Assembly (NCBI GenBank): GCA_018969295.1
Contig: JAGWYN010000013.1
Span: forward strand, 1-64,000
Length of the DNA: 64,000 nt
From: Chloroflexota bacterium
Lineage (GTDB): Bacteria; Chloroflexota; Anaerolineae; Caldilineales; Caldilineaceae
Direction of reading: 5' to 3'
Shown here: positions 28,066 to 37,131 of the stretch, one piece after another
Layout: every line of letters begins with the position of its first letter
Position numbering within the stretch: position 1 is the first letter of the stretch
Program-made: the position numbers and the translations under genes
Notes under the pieces: generated by a model
What the model was told of the DNA's origin: nothing
Seen by the model: only the letters and a program-made list of their open reading frames with translations
The model's database searches: none

Positions 28066-30330
28066 ATGAGTTCGGTGGGTTTTTTGCTGGCTGTGCTCTG
28101 CTGGCTGGCTGCTGTTGGCCTGTTGCGTCGTTTTGTGCGCCGCTGGGCAGGGCTTTGGGCAGATGTGCTGGCTGCCGGGTTGCTCTGGCTGCTCGTCACA
28201 GGTTTTTTCTGGCGGACGTTGAGCGGAGATGTCTACCAGCCAGCGGATGGCGGCGATCTGGCCAGCTTTCTGTTTCCGACCTATCGTTTTGCGGCAGCCA
28301 CCCTGGCGCAGGGCATTCTTCCACTCTGGAATCCAACGTTGTACGGCGGTGCGCCTTTTGTCGGCGACATCCAGTCTGGTTTTTTCTACCCATACAACCT
28401 GCTGCTCTTTTGGGGGGCCCCCAATTTTTCGTATCAGGCGCTGCAGGGGGCGGCGGTCGCCCATCTGTTTTGGGCTGGGCTGGGCATGTATCTGTTGTTG
28501 CGCACCCTCCGCTGGCCGCAGGAACCGGTCAGCCGGCCTGCTGCGCTCTTTGGGGCGTTGGTCTTTGCCTTGGCGGACCCTTTGCTGGTGCATCTGGGCA
28601 ATCTCAATTTGATTGCGGTGTTGAGCTGGCTGCCTTGGGTGCTGGCTGCGTTTGTGCAGGGGCTTTCGACCGGGCAGTGGCGTTGGAGTGCGCTGGCCGG
28701 GGTCTTGTTTGCACTGGCCATTTCTGCCGGCCATGCGCAGAGTGCGCTGTATATCGGTCTGGCGCTTCTGCTGCTGGCCTTGGGGTGGAGTCTGGCTGTT
28801 CCGGAGATGGCGAGAAGGGAGCTGGCGGCCAGGTTGGCGGTTGTTCTGCTGCTGGCTGCGTTGCTGGCAGCCCCTGTGCTGCTTCCGGCGTTCGAGCTGA
28901 CCCGCTATGCCATGCGCAGCGAATTTACCTATCAGGAGACCGTGGCTTTTTCGTTGGCGCCGACCCAGTTGCTGGCCGGGCTGGTCACGCCCTCGCTGTT
29001 TGGGCGGGGTCCGGCCTTGCACTGGGGGTTGTGGGAGCGTGTTGAGCTGCCCTACCTGGGGGTGCCGGCGCTGCTGTTGGCCCTGGCTGGGCTGGTGTTG
29101 GTCTGGCCGGAGGCGCGACGCCGGCTCTGGCTGTGGGGGGGGCTGGCTGTTTTTGGGCTGTTGGTGGCGTTGGGGGCCTACACCGTCGTGCACGGCTGGC
29201 TGACCCTGATCTTGCCCTTTTTTGACCAGCTACGTGCCCCGGCGCGTGCGCTGGTGCTCTGGGCGCTGGGGATGGGGGTGCTCTCTGCCGTGGGGTTTGA
29301 GGCGATCGCGCAGCGGCTGGCCCGAGCACGGTTTTTGGATCGATTTCTGCAGGTCGGTGCGCTGTTGTTGGCGCTGGCCACCCTGCTCTTTGTCGGGCTG
29401 CTTTTTGTCACGCAAGCAGACTCGACCGCTTTTTTGCGGGCCTCGCTGGCGGCATTGGCGTCGGCGATTGCGCTGGGCAGCTGGCTGGGCACCTGGGGGC
29501 TGATCGTTGCCCGCCAGCAGCAGCGGCTCGGCGCTGCTCTTTTTGCCGTGCTGGCGACTGGCCTGCTCTTTTTGGAGCTGGCGGCTGCGGGCGCCTACAC
29601 CGATGTCAGCGAGCAGGACCCGACGCTCGGTTTCCAGCAGGACGAGGTGATCGCCTTTTTGCGCAGCGACCCCGATCTCTTCCGGATCGACACCCGCACC
29701 GGGCTCGACGGGCTCTGGCAGCCCAACACGGCAGCGCTGGCGGGTCTGCAGGACATCGGTGGGATCAGCAACCCGTTGGCCCTGCGCAGCTACCACACCT
29801 TTTGGGAGGGGACTGGCGGCCGGGCCACACGCCAGTACGACCTGCTCAACATCAAGTATGTGCTGGTCAAAGAGGGGACGCCGCTGCCCGAGGGCAAATT
29901 TGTCAAAGTGCTGGGCCCGCTGCAGGGGATCGAGGTCTATGCCAACCAGGATTGGCTGCCGCGTGGCTGGGTTGCCCCGGCGGACGCCGAACTTTCTGCC
30001 CTGCTGCCGCCTGCTGCGCCGCCTGCTGCCCAGCTGCTGGCCTACACCCCGACGGCCATGCAGTTCGAGGTGACGGCGCCGGAGGCGGGCTGGCTGGTCA
30101 TCAGCGAATTTTGGTATCCGGGGTGGGCTGCAACGGTGAACGGGACGGCCAGCCCGATCGAACAGGTCAACGGTGCGCTGCGGGCCGTCGCCGTTCCTGC
30201 AGGCCGTTCGGTGGTGGCGTTGGCCTACTGGCCCGCCTCGTTTGCCTGGGGGCTCGTCGGCTTTGCTGTGGGGATTGTGTTGCTGGCTGGCCTGGCCCTT
30301 TGGCGCTGGCGGGCAGGGGGCCGCTCCTAG
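28066..30330 (+). CDS. YfhO-family polytopic membrane protein
   Basis: A 754-residue protein with about a dozen hydrophobic segments and a soluble C-terminal domain (residues about 510-725), ended by a last membrane helix (GFAVGIVLLAGLALW). The N-terminal outer loop has DLASFLFPTYRFAAATLAQG and LPLWNPTLYGGAPFVGDIQSG, the hallmarks of YfhO proteins linked to lipoteichoic-acid glycosylation or GT-C-like sugar transfer. The frame is open up to GTG 27928, but the promoter at 27999-28027 favours ATG 28066. The final 83 coding bases are the left copy of the 85-bp direct repeat flanking the island, so this 3' end was probably rebuilt by the insertion. Confidence 0.85.
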   Translation: MSSVGFLLAVLCWLAAVGLLRRFVRRWAGLWADVLAAGLLWLLVTGFFWRTLSGDVYQPADGGDLASFLFPTYRFAAATLAQGILPLWNPTLYGGAPFVGDIQSGFFYPYNLLLFWGAPNFSYQALQGAAVAHLFWAGLGMYLLLRTLRWPQEPVSRPAALFGALVFALADPLLVHLGNLNLIAVLSWLPWVLAAFVQGLSTGQWRWSALAGVLFALAISAGHAQSALYIGLALLLLALGWSLAVPEMARRELAARLAVVLLLAALLAAPVLLPAFELTRYAMRSEFTYQETVAFSLAPTQLLAGLVTPSLFGRGPALHWGLWERVELPYLGVPALLLALAGLVLVWPEARRRLWLWGGLAVFGLLVALGAYTVVHGWLTLILPFFDQLRAPARALVLWALGMGVLSAVGFEAIAQRLARARFLDRFLQVGALLLALATLLFVGLLFVTQADSTAFLRASLAALASAIALGSWLGTWGLIVARQQQRLGAALFAVLATGLLFLELAAAGAYTDVSEQDPTLGFQQDEVIAFLRSDPDLFRIDTRTGLDGLWQPNTAALAGLQDIGGISNPLALRSYHTFWEGTGGRATRQYDLLNIKYVLVKEGTPLPEGKFVKVLGPLQGIEVYANQDWLPRGWVAPADAELSALLPPAAPPAAQLLAYTPTAMQFEVTAPEAGWLVISEFWYPGWAATVNGTASPIEQVNGALRAVAVPAGRSVVALAYWPASFAWGLVGFAVGIVLLAGLALWRWRAGGRS

Positions 30331-30332
30331 TT
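30248..30332 (+). repeat. 85-bp direct repeat, left copy (yfhO 3' end)
   Basis: Identical at every base to 39787-39871. It starts gggggctcgtcgg and ends at tcctagtt, including the yfhO TAG stop at 30328-30330. Sequences diverge at once on both sides (30247 t vs 39786 a; 30333 c vs 39872 t). Confidence 0.97.
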
Positions 30333-30391
30333 CACAACGGCAGAATCCAGTGCCATCGGTTTTTCATCTTGTCACACACGTGGAGGATGCT

Positions 30392-33300
30392 GTGCCCCGC
30401 ATCTTTGACAATATTGAACGCTCACTGCTTCCCGCCCTAAATGATAACCTCAGTGTTTCCTATCGCGCCGACTTCTGTGTCGGCTACTTCAATCTGCGAG
30501 GTTGGCGCGCCATCGACGAAAAGGTTGAAGTATGGGCAGGTAACAGCGAAGGGCGATGCCGCCTATTGGTCGGGATGCAACGCGCAGCAGAAGAAGAGTT
30601 GCGGTCGATCTATCGCTTCAGCAAAGACGAAGAGTTGATCGACAACAAAACAGCACTTGCCATGAAGCGAAAACTTGCCGAAAACTTTCGCGCTCAACTG
30701 GTCATTGGCCCACCCACCAATGCCGACGAAATCGGCTTGCGACGACTTGCTGCGCAGATTCGCAGCGGCAAGGTAGCAGTAAAGCTCTTCCTACGCCATG
30801 CACTGCACGCAAAACTTTACCTGCTTTTCCGCAGCGACCAGATTACCCCTATAGTCGGTTACCTGGGGAGCAGTAATCTCACCTTCTCCGGTCTTTCTGG
30901 CCAGGGCGAATTGAACATCGATATCGTCGAGCAGGACGCAGCCCAGAAGCTGACGAAATGGTTTGAAGATCGCTGGACTGATAAGTGGTGCATCGATATT
31001 TCGCAAGAATTAGCAGAGATCATCGATGAAAGTTGGGCTGGCGAGCGGTTGCTGCCACCCTACGCTATTTATCTGAAGATGGCTTATCACCTTTCCCATG
31101 AGGCGCGGGCGGGATTGGCCGAGTTCACAATTCCGCGTGAGTTTTCCGAGATCTTGTTTGACTATCAAGTGGCAGCAGTAAAAATTGCAGCCCGACATCT
31201 GAATCAGCGCGGCGGCGTGCTGATCGGTGACGTGGTAGGCTTAGGGAAGACACTGATGGCCACTGCCCTGGCACGCATTTTTGAAGATGACTACTCTTGG
31301 GACACATTGATCATCTGTCCCAAAAACTTGGTTCAAATGTGGGAAGTGTATTGCGACGAATACCGGCTGCACGCCAAAATAATCTCGATCACGCAGGTGA
31401 TGACCGTCTTGCCTGACCTGCGTCGCTACCGCCTGGTGCTCATCGATGAAAGTCACAACCTGCGCAACCGCGAGAGTAAACGCTATCGGGTGATTCAGGA
31501 GTATATCCAGAAGAACGACAGCCGCTGTATCCTGCTGACTGCCACCCCTTACAACAAGACCTATGTTGATCTCTCAAATCAACTGCGCCTATTTATCCCC
31601 GAAGAGACTGATCTGGGCGTACGTCCAGAGCGACTCCTGCGCGAAATGGGTGAGATCGAATTTAGCTACCGCCATCAGGCCCCAGTCCGTTCGTTGGCAG
31701 CCTTTGAACTGAGCACCTATTCTGACGACTGGCGCGAGTTGATGCGTCTGTTTCTGGTACGGCGCACACGCAACTTCATCCGCGACAATTACGCCCAGAC
31801 CGAACCAGCAACCAATCGCAAATACCTGCAATTTGCAGACGGCAGCCCGGCCTTCTTCCCGGATCGCACACCAAAAACGATTCGCTTTCCTATCGATGAC
31901 GCCAACCCGGATGATCAATACGCACGTCTGTATGCTGCCGAAGTAGTTGATATGATCAATCAGCTGCGCTTGCCCCGTTACGGTTTGGGCAATTATACGC
32001 AGCAACGCCCAAAGCAGCCGCCCAACGCAGATGAAGCGAAAGTCCTGGAAAATCTGTCGCGCGGTGGACGTCGGCTCATGGGATTTAGTCGCACCAACCT
32101 GTTCAAACGCCTGGAAAGCAGCGGCTATGCCTTTGAGCAATCGGTCGAGCGCCACATTCTGCGCAACTACATTTTTTTATATGCGCTGGAGAAGAATCTA
32201 CCGCTACCCATCGGCACGCAAGATGTGGAGATGCTGACCATACCCTACGACGACAATGACATCGAAGCTGTCAATCAATGGACGGATATGTTCCTCGAAA
32301 ACGGCGAAGAAGACAATGAGGATGAGCTGGACGGTGTAGCAGCTATGCCGCCAACACGCGGGTTGCGAGGCGTGGCCGGCTACCGTGCCCAGGCGGCCGC
32401 GATTTATGCCCTGTACAAGGAAAAATACCAACGCCGCTTCAAATGGATACGATCCAATCTGTTTCAACCATCGCTTGCTCTTGACCTCAAAGCGGATGCA
32501 GATGCTTTGACCAGCCTGCTGGCGCGCTGTGGGCGTTGGGATGCAGGGCTTGACGCGAAGCTGGACGTGCTCCACACCTGGCTCGCCCAGGTCTATCCGC
32601 ACGAAAAGGTGCTGATTTTCAGCCAGTTTGCTGATACTGTGGATTACCTTACCCGGCAGATGAAGCGACGCGGAATGCTGAGGCTCGAAGGTGCAACAGG
32701 CAATACACCGAACCCGACCGAACTTGCTTTCCGGTTCAGTCCGGTCAGCAACCGAAAGCGCGATCAAGTTTCACCCGAGGATGAATTACGCGTGCTGATC
32801 GCCACTGACGTGCTCAGCGAAGGACAGAATCTGCAAGATTGTCACGTTGTCATCAACTACGATTTGCCCTGGGCGATCATTCGGCTGATCCAACGCGCCG
32901 GGCGCGTGGACCGTATCGGCCAGCAGGCGCCCGAAATCATTTGCGCAAATTTCTGGCCGGCTGATGGTGTGGAACGCCTGATTAGACTGCGCGAAAGGCT
33001 GCGAACGCGCTTGCAGGAGAATGCAGAAGTTGTGGGCGCAGACGAGCTTTTCTTCGAGGATGAGAGCGGCTCCCGCCCACTCATCGACTTATACAATGAG
33101 AAGTCAGGTATCTTGGACGACGATGTAGATACCGATGTGGATCTGGTTTCGCACGCCTATCAGATTTGGAAGAATGCCACCGACGCCAATCCTGCTTTGA
33201 AGAGTGCCATCGAGCGGTTACCGGACGTTGTTTATTCCGCCAAAGCGCATAGTGTCACCGACCCCAACAAACCGTCCGGTGTCCTCGTCTTTGTCACGAC

Positions 33301-33811
33301 AGCCGAAGGCAACAGTGCGCTTGCCTGGCTTGACGAGCAGGGTAAGAGTGTCACGGAATCGCAGTTTGCAGTGTTGCGCGCTGCAGAATGTGCACTAGAC
33401 ACGCCAGCGATGATACGGAGCGATCACCATCACGAATTGGTGCAAGTCGCCACCGAGTTGATTGTCAGTGATACGAAACTGGTTGGTGGACAGTTAGGCC
33501 GTCCCTCGGGTGCCCGCTATCGCACCTATGAGCGGATCATGCGCTATCTCGATTCATTGAAGGGCACACTGTTTGCCACATCCCCGCTTACACAAACGCT
33601 GACAGCCGCTTTGGAACAGATTTACCGCAACAACCTGCGCGAGAGCGCGCGTGACAAACTCAACCGCCAGCTGCGCAGTAACATCAGCGACGATCAGTTG
33701 GCCGAATTAGTAGCGGACTTATTCAACGAAGGCAACCTATGTGTGGTACAGGAAGATATCATGTCCCAGGAACCGCGGATTGTATGTTCTCTGGGACTGG
33801 TTGCTGCCTAA
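30392..33811 (+). CDS. PLD-like nuclease domain fused to SNF2/DEAD-type helicase
   Basis: A 1139-residue defence-type protein. An N-terminal phospholipase-D-like domain (HALHAKLYLLF and GSSNLTFSGL, residues about 130-170) is followed by a SWI2/SNF2-type ATPase. Its motifs are GDVVGLGKTLMA, LVLIDESHNLRN and TATPYN. The C-terminal helicase lobe has LIATDVLSEGQNLQD and RAGRVDRIGQ. The start is GTG 30392 with GGAGGA just before; the first residues PRIFDNIERSLLPAL and FCVGYFNLRGW are characteristic of this helicase type. The HKD motif lacks the final Asp. It is the first gene of the island, 61 bases after the yfhO stop with no clear promoter, so transcription may read through from yfhO. Confidence 0.9.
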   Translation: MPRIFDNIERSLLPALNDNLSVSYRADFCVGYFNLRGWRAIDEKVEVWAGNSEGRCRLLVGMQRAAEEELRSIYRFSKDEELIDNKTALAMKRKLAENFRAQLVIGPPTNADEIGLRRLAAQIRSGKVAVKLFLRHALHAKLYLLFRSDQITPIVGYLGSSNLTFSGLSGQGELNIDIVEQDAAQKLTKWFEDRWTDKWCIDISQELAEIIDESWAGERLLPPYAIYLKMAYHLSHEARAGLAEFTIPREFSEILFDYQVAAVKIAARHLNQRGGVLIGDVVGLGKTLMATALARIFEDDYSWDTLIICPKNLVQMWEVYCDEYRLHAKIISITQVMTVLPDLRRYRLVLIDESHNLRNRESKRYRVIQEYIQKNDSRCILLTATPYNKTYVDLSNQLRLFIPEETDLGVRPERLLREMGEIEFSYRHQAPVRSLAAFELSTYSDDWRELMRLFLVRRTRNFIRDNYAQTEPATNRKYLQFADGSPAFFPDRTPKTIRFPIDDANPDDQYARLYAAEVVDMINQLRLPRYGLGNYTQQRPKQPPNADEAKVLENLSRGGRRLMGFSRTNLFKRLESSGYAFEQSVERHILRNYIFLYALEKNLPLPIGTQDVEMLTIPYDDNDIEAVNQWTDMFLENGEEDNEDELDGVAAMPPTRGLRGVAGYRAQAAAIYALYKEKYQRRFKWIRSNLFQPSLALDLKADADALTSLLARCGRWDAGLDAKLDVLHTWLAQVYPHEKVLIFSQFADTVDYLTRQMKRRGMLRLEGATGNTPNPTELAFRFSPVSNRKRDQVSPEDELRVLIATDVLSEGQNLQDCHVVINYDLPWAIIRLIQRAGRVDRIGQQAPEIICANFWPADGVERLIRLRERLRTRLQENAEVVGADELFFEDESGSRPLIDLYNEKSGILDDDVDTDVDLVSHAYQIWKNATDANPALKSAIERLPDVVYSAKAHSVTDPNKPSGVLVFVTTAEGNSALAWLDEQGKSVTESQFAVLRAAECALDTPAMIRSDHHHELVQVATELIVSDTKLVGGQLGRPSGARYRTYERIMRYLDSLKGTLFATSPLTQTLTAALEQIYRNNLRESARDKLNRQLRSNISDDQLAELVADLFNEGNLCVVQEDIMSQEPRIVCSLGLVAA

Positions 33812-33861
33812 ACACTTGAATAGACGAAAATGCACGCTCTTCCATGGAGGAGAGATCTGCC

Positions 33862-36800
33862 ATGAGTATCAACCGCACCAATACACAGCGCTACTTGCGT
33901 GCATTTGACTTCAAGAAGCTCTTCCGTGAAGAGCTTGGTTGGGACAACTACCAGTCTCCACTGCCTATCAGGGTCGAGGAAACAGTTTACACGCTGCAAG
34001 GCATCGCCGAGAAGCATGGTGTCGTCGCATTTCTGTTGGCCATCCCCGGTGGTCTACCGCCCCACGCACTCCGTCGCAAGATCGAGCGTCAGGTGGCTCC
34101 GCGCCACCGCGAGCATTTGATCATCTATAGCGATGGTCGAACCACGCAAATTTGGCAGTGGGTGCGCCAGGAGCAGGACAAGCCATTAGCCAGTCGGGAG
34201 CACCACTATACTGTCATCCAGTCCGGCGATGCGCTGATCCAGAAATTGGATGCATTAGCCATCAGCCTCGAAGATGAGGAAAGCCTGACCCTGTTCGATG
34301 TTCGGGATCGCGTGCGGCGTGCCTTCGACGTCGAGAAGGTTACCAAAAAGTTCTATGACCAGTTTAAGAAAGAACACAGCGCGTTCAGCAAGTTCTTGAA
34401 AGGTATCCCAACCAGTGATCTGGCCGACTGGTATGTCTCAGTAATGCTAAACCGTCTTATGTTTATCTATTTCCTTCAGAAAAAGGGGTTTTTGGAAGGC
34501 GACTCGAATTACCTCCGCAACCATCTGGCGGCCAGCGAGCGCCTTACCCCAGATCGATTTTATACCGACTTTCTTTGCCCGCTCTTTTTTGACGGCTTTG
34601 CTACCCCGAAGGGTGGAAGATCAACCACGGTCCAAGCCTTGCTGGGCGATGTGCCCTATCTCAACGGCGGTATTTTTGCCCGCCATCAAATCGAACGGAT
34701 GCATGGCCAGACTATCCAGATTCCTGACAAGGCGTTCAAGCAGCTTTTTGCGTTCTTCGAACAATACCAATGGCATCTGGACGACCGGCCACTGCGCAAT
34801 GCCAACGAAATCAACCCTGATGTGCTGGGTTACATCTTTGAGAAGTACATCAACCAGAAACAGATGGGTGCCTATTATACGCAGGAAGACATCACCGAGT
34901 ACATTGCAAAGAACTCGATCATTCCTTATCTCTTTGATGCAGCCCAGCGAGAGCAACCAGCCGCCTTCAAGTCTGGCGGGCAGGTATGGAGCCTGCTGGC
35001 CGCCGACCCTGACCGCTATATCTATCCTGCAGTGGCGCACGGCAGCCAGCTACCCCTGCCGCCGGAAATTGCTGCCGGCGTCGGCGACGTGGCGCAGCGC
35101 GGCGAATGGAACAAACCGGCTGCCGACGGCTACGGCCTGCCTACGGAAATCTGGCGAGAGACCGTGGCCCGTTTGCATCGATACACGGAAGTCCGCGCGA
35201 AGCTGGTGGCAGGAGAGGTGCAATTCATTGACGACCTCATCACCTACAATTTGAATATTCGCCAGTTTGCCCAGGATGTGATCGAGAACTGTGAAGACCC
35301 GCGCCTGCTGCGTGCGATCTGGAAGGCAATCCGCGCCATCAGCGTGCTCGACCCTACGTGCGGATCAGGGGCGTTTCATTTTGCTGCCCTCAATATCCTG
35401 GAACCGCTCTACGAGGCATCTCTGGAACGTATGGAAGCCTTTGTGCAGGAAGACGAACAGAATCGAGTTGCTGGCCCCGCCAGATTTGACGATTTTCGCA
35501 AGGCGCTGGGCGAGGTGGCCCGCCATCCGAACCAGCGCTACTTTATCCTCAAATCGATCATCGTCGACAATCTCTATGGTGTAGACATCATGCACGAGGC
35601 CGTAGAGATTGCCAAGCTGCGCCTCTTTCTCAAACTGGTTTCGCTGGTGGACGACGGCGGCCAGATCGAGCCGTTGCCGGATATCGACTTCAACATCCGC
35701 GCCGGCAACACGTTGGTGGGCTTTGCGACGCGTGCCGAAATGGAGCGAGCCGTGCGCGGCGACCGGCTGCTGCTGCTGCCGGAAGATGAGGAATTGCTGG
35801 CACGCATCGACGAGCAGGCGGCCGACGTAGACCGTCTCTTTGCTCGCTTTCGCCAGATGCAGATGGACTATGATCCACGTGACTTCGGCGACGACTTTGC
35901 CACGGCGAAACAGACCTTGCACCGGCGGCTGGAGGACTTGGCCGGCCAACTGGATCGGCTGCTTGCGCAGCAATATGGTGTGAAACCGGACAAGCCGGAA
36001 TTTGCCAAGTGGCGGGAGTCACATCAGCCGTTTCACTGGTTTGCAGAGTTCTACGGGATAGTTAAGCGTGGCGGATTCGACGTAGTCATTGGAAATCCAC
36101 CCTACGTTGAGTATGCAAAGATCAGACAGTCGTATACGGTGCTTGGTTACCGTACAGTTGATTGTGGGAATCTGTATGCCTTTGTCATGGAACGAAACAA
36201 GCAGCTATTACAGGTCAATGGTTTAACAGGTATGATTGTTCCCCACTCTGCTTTCTGTACCGATCGTATGTCAAGCCTGATGACGGTTCTACAGCAGAAT
36301 ACCCTCCTTTGGGTATCAAGTTATGATATTAGGCCCGCAAAGTTGTTCGTTGGGGTAGATCAAAGACTTGCCATATATCTCCAAAAAGCCAACTCGATAT
36401 CATCGGTCTACAGCACCAAATACCACCGTTGGCAGGAAAATGCACGCTCGAACTTATTCGCCACTCTACGTTATACACCAATCGCATCCTTTGTTTACAC
36501 CGACTCCTTAGCAAAAACTGGAACAGAGATTGAGTACCGTCTCTGGCAGAAATTGCATCACGACAAACATCTGTCAACACAGATTCAGGGACACCACAAG
36601 ATCTACTTTCACAACGCACCGCGCTATTGGATACGAGTAACCGATTTTATCCCCTATTTTTGGAATGAACGTGATGGAGAGAAGTTGTCCACCCAGGTCA
36701 AAGAGATCACCTGCACAACACCTGACAGCGCCCTTGCTTTGGCGGCGATTCTGAATAGCTCGCTATTTTATTGGTGGTTTATTGCCCTATCAGATTCCCG

Positions 36801-37131
36801 TCATCTCAATCTACGGGAGATTCACCAATTCCCGATTGAGATTGCATCCCTGCGTTCGACGGAAAAGTCAGATCTCAATAGATTGGCCAAAGAACTAATG
36901 GAGGACTATCAGCGACACAAAATGCGCAAGGAGACGTATTATCAAGCAACAGGTAAGGTTGTATATGATGAATATTATCCAAGACACTCAAAGTCTATTA
37001 TTGATGAGATTGATCGGGTTTTGGCAACACATTACGGCTTCACTGACGAAGAACTCGACTTCATCATCAACTACGACATCAAGTACCGCATGGGTGATGC
37101 GCTCGACGACGACAGCAAAGAGGCACAATAG
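33862..37131 (+). CDS. Eco57I-like N6-adenine DNA methylase (type IIG/BREX-like)
   Basis: A 1089-residue protein. N-terminal domain of unknown role (FDFKKLFREELGWD, HLIIYSDGRTTQIWQWVRQ), then helical region MGAYYTQEDITEYIA. The SAM motif I is VLDPTCGSGAF near residue 498 and motif IV is NPPY in VVIGNPPYVEY near residue 743. A TaqI-type target-recognition domain follows. No clear PD-ExK nuclease motif is visible, so cleavage may depend on partner genes. ATG 33862 is favoured by GGAGGAGAG at 33846-33854; an upstream in-frame ATG overlaps that site. The segment from about 36100 to 37000 is much more AT-rich than the rest. Confidence 0.9.
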   Translation: MSINRTNTQRYLRAFDFKKLFREELGWDNYQSPLPIRVEETVYTLQGIAEKHGVVAFLLAIPGGLPPHALRRKIERQVAPRHREHLIIYSDGRTTQIWQWVRQEQDKPLASREHHYTVIQSGDALIQKLDALAISLEDEESLTLFDVRDRVRRAFDVEKVTKKFYDQFKKEHSAFSKFLKGIPTSDLADWYVSVMLNRLMFIYFLQKKGFLEGDSNYLRNHLAASERLTPDRFYTDFLCPLFFDGFATPKGGRSTTVQALLGDVPYLNGGIFARHQIERMHGQTIQIPDKAFKQLFAFFEQYQWHLDDRPLRNANEINPDVLGYIFEKYINQKQMGAYYTQEDITEYIAKNSIIPYLFDAAQREQPAAFKSGGQVWSLLAADPDRYIYPAVAHGSQLPLPPEIAAGVGDVAQRGEWNKPAADGYGLPTEIWRETVARLHRYTEVRAKLVAGEVQFIDDLITYNLNIRQFAQDVIENCEDPRLLRAIWKAIRAISVLDPTCGSGAFHFAALNILEPLYEASLERMEAFVQEDEQNRVAGPARFDDFRKALGEVARHPNQRYFILKSIIVDNLYGVDIMHEAVEIAKLRLFLKLVSLVDDGGQIEPLPDIDFNIRAGNTLVGFATRAEMERAVRGDRLLLLPEDEELLARIDEQAADVDRLFARFRQMQMDYDPRDFGDDFATAKQTLHRRLEDLAGQLDRLLAQQYGVKPDKPEFAKWRESHQPFHWFAEFYGIVKRGGFDVVIGNPPYVEYAKIRQSYTVLGYRTVDCGNLYAFVMERNKQLLQVNGLTGMIVPHSAFCTDRMSSLMTVLQQNTLLWVSSYDIRPAKLFVGVDQRLAIYLQKANSISSVYSTKYHRWQENARSNLFATLRYTPIASFVYTDSLAKTGTEIEYRLWQKLHHDKHLSTQIQGHHKIYFHNAPRYWIRVTDFIPYFWNERDGEKLSTQVKEITCTTPDSALALAAILNSSLFYWWFIALSDSRHLNLREIHQFPIEIASLRSTEKSDLNRLAKELMEDYQRHKMRKETYYQATGKVVYDEYYPRHSKSIIDEIDRVLATHYGFTDEELDFIINYDIKYRMGDALDDDSKEAQ

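Noticed and set aside
30173..30391. N-terminal extension of the helicase frame back through the left 85-bp repeat
   Set aside because: The frame is open, but these residues are the out-of-frame yfhO tail; the GTG at 30392 has a ribosome site and gives the family-typical start.
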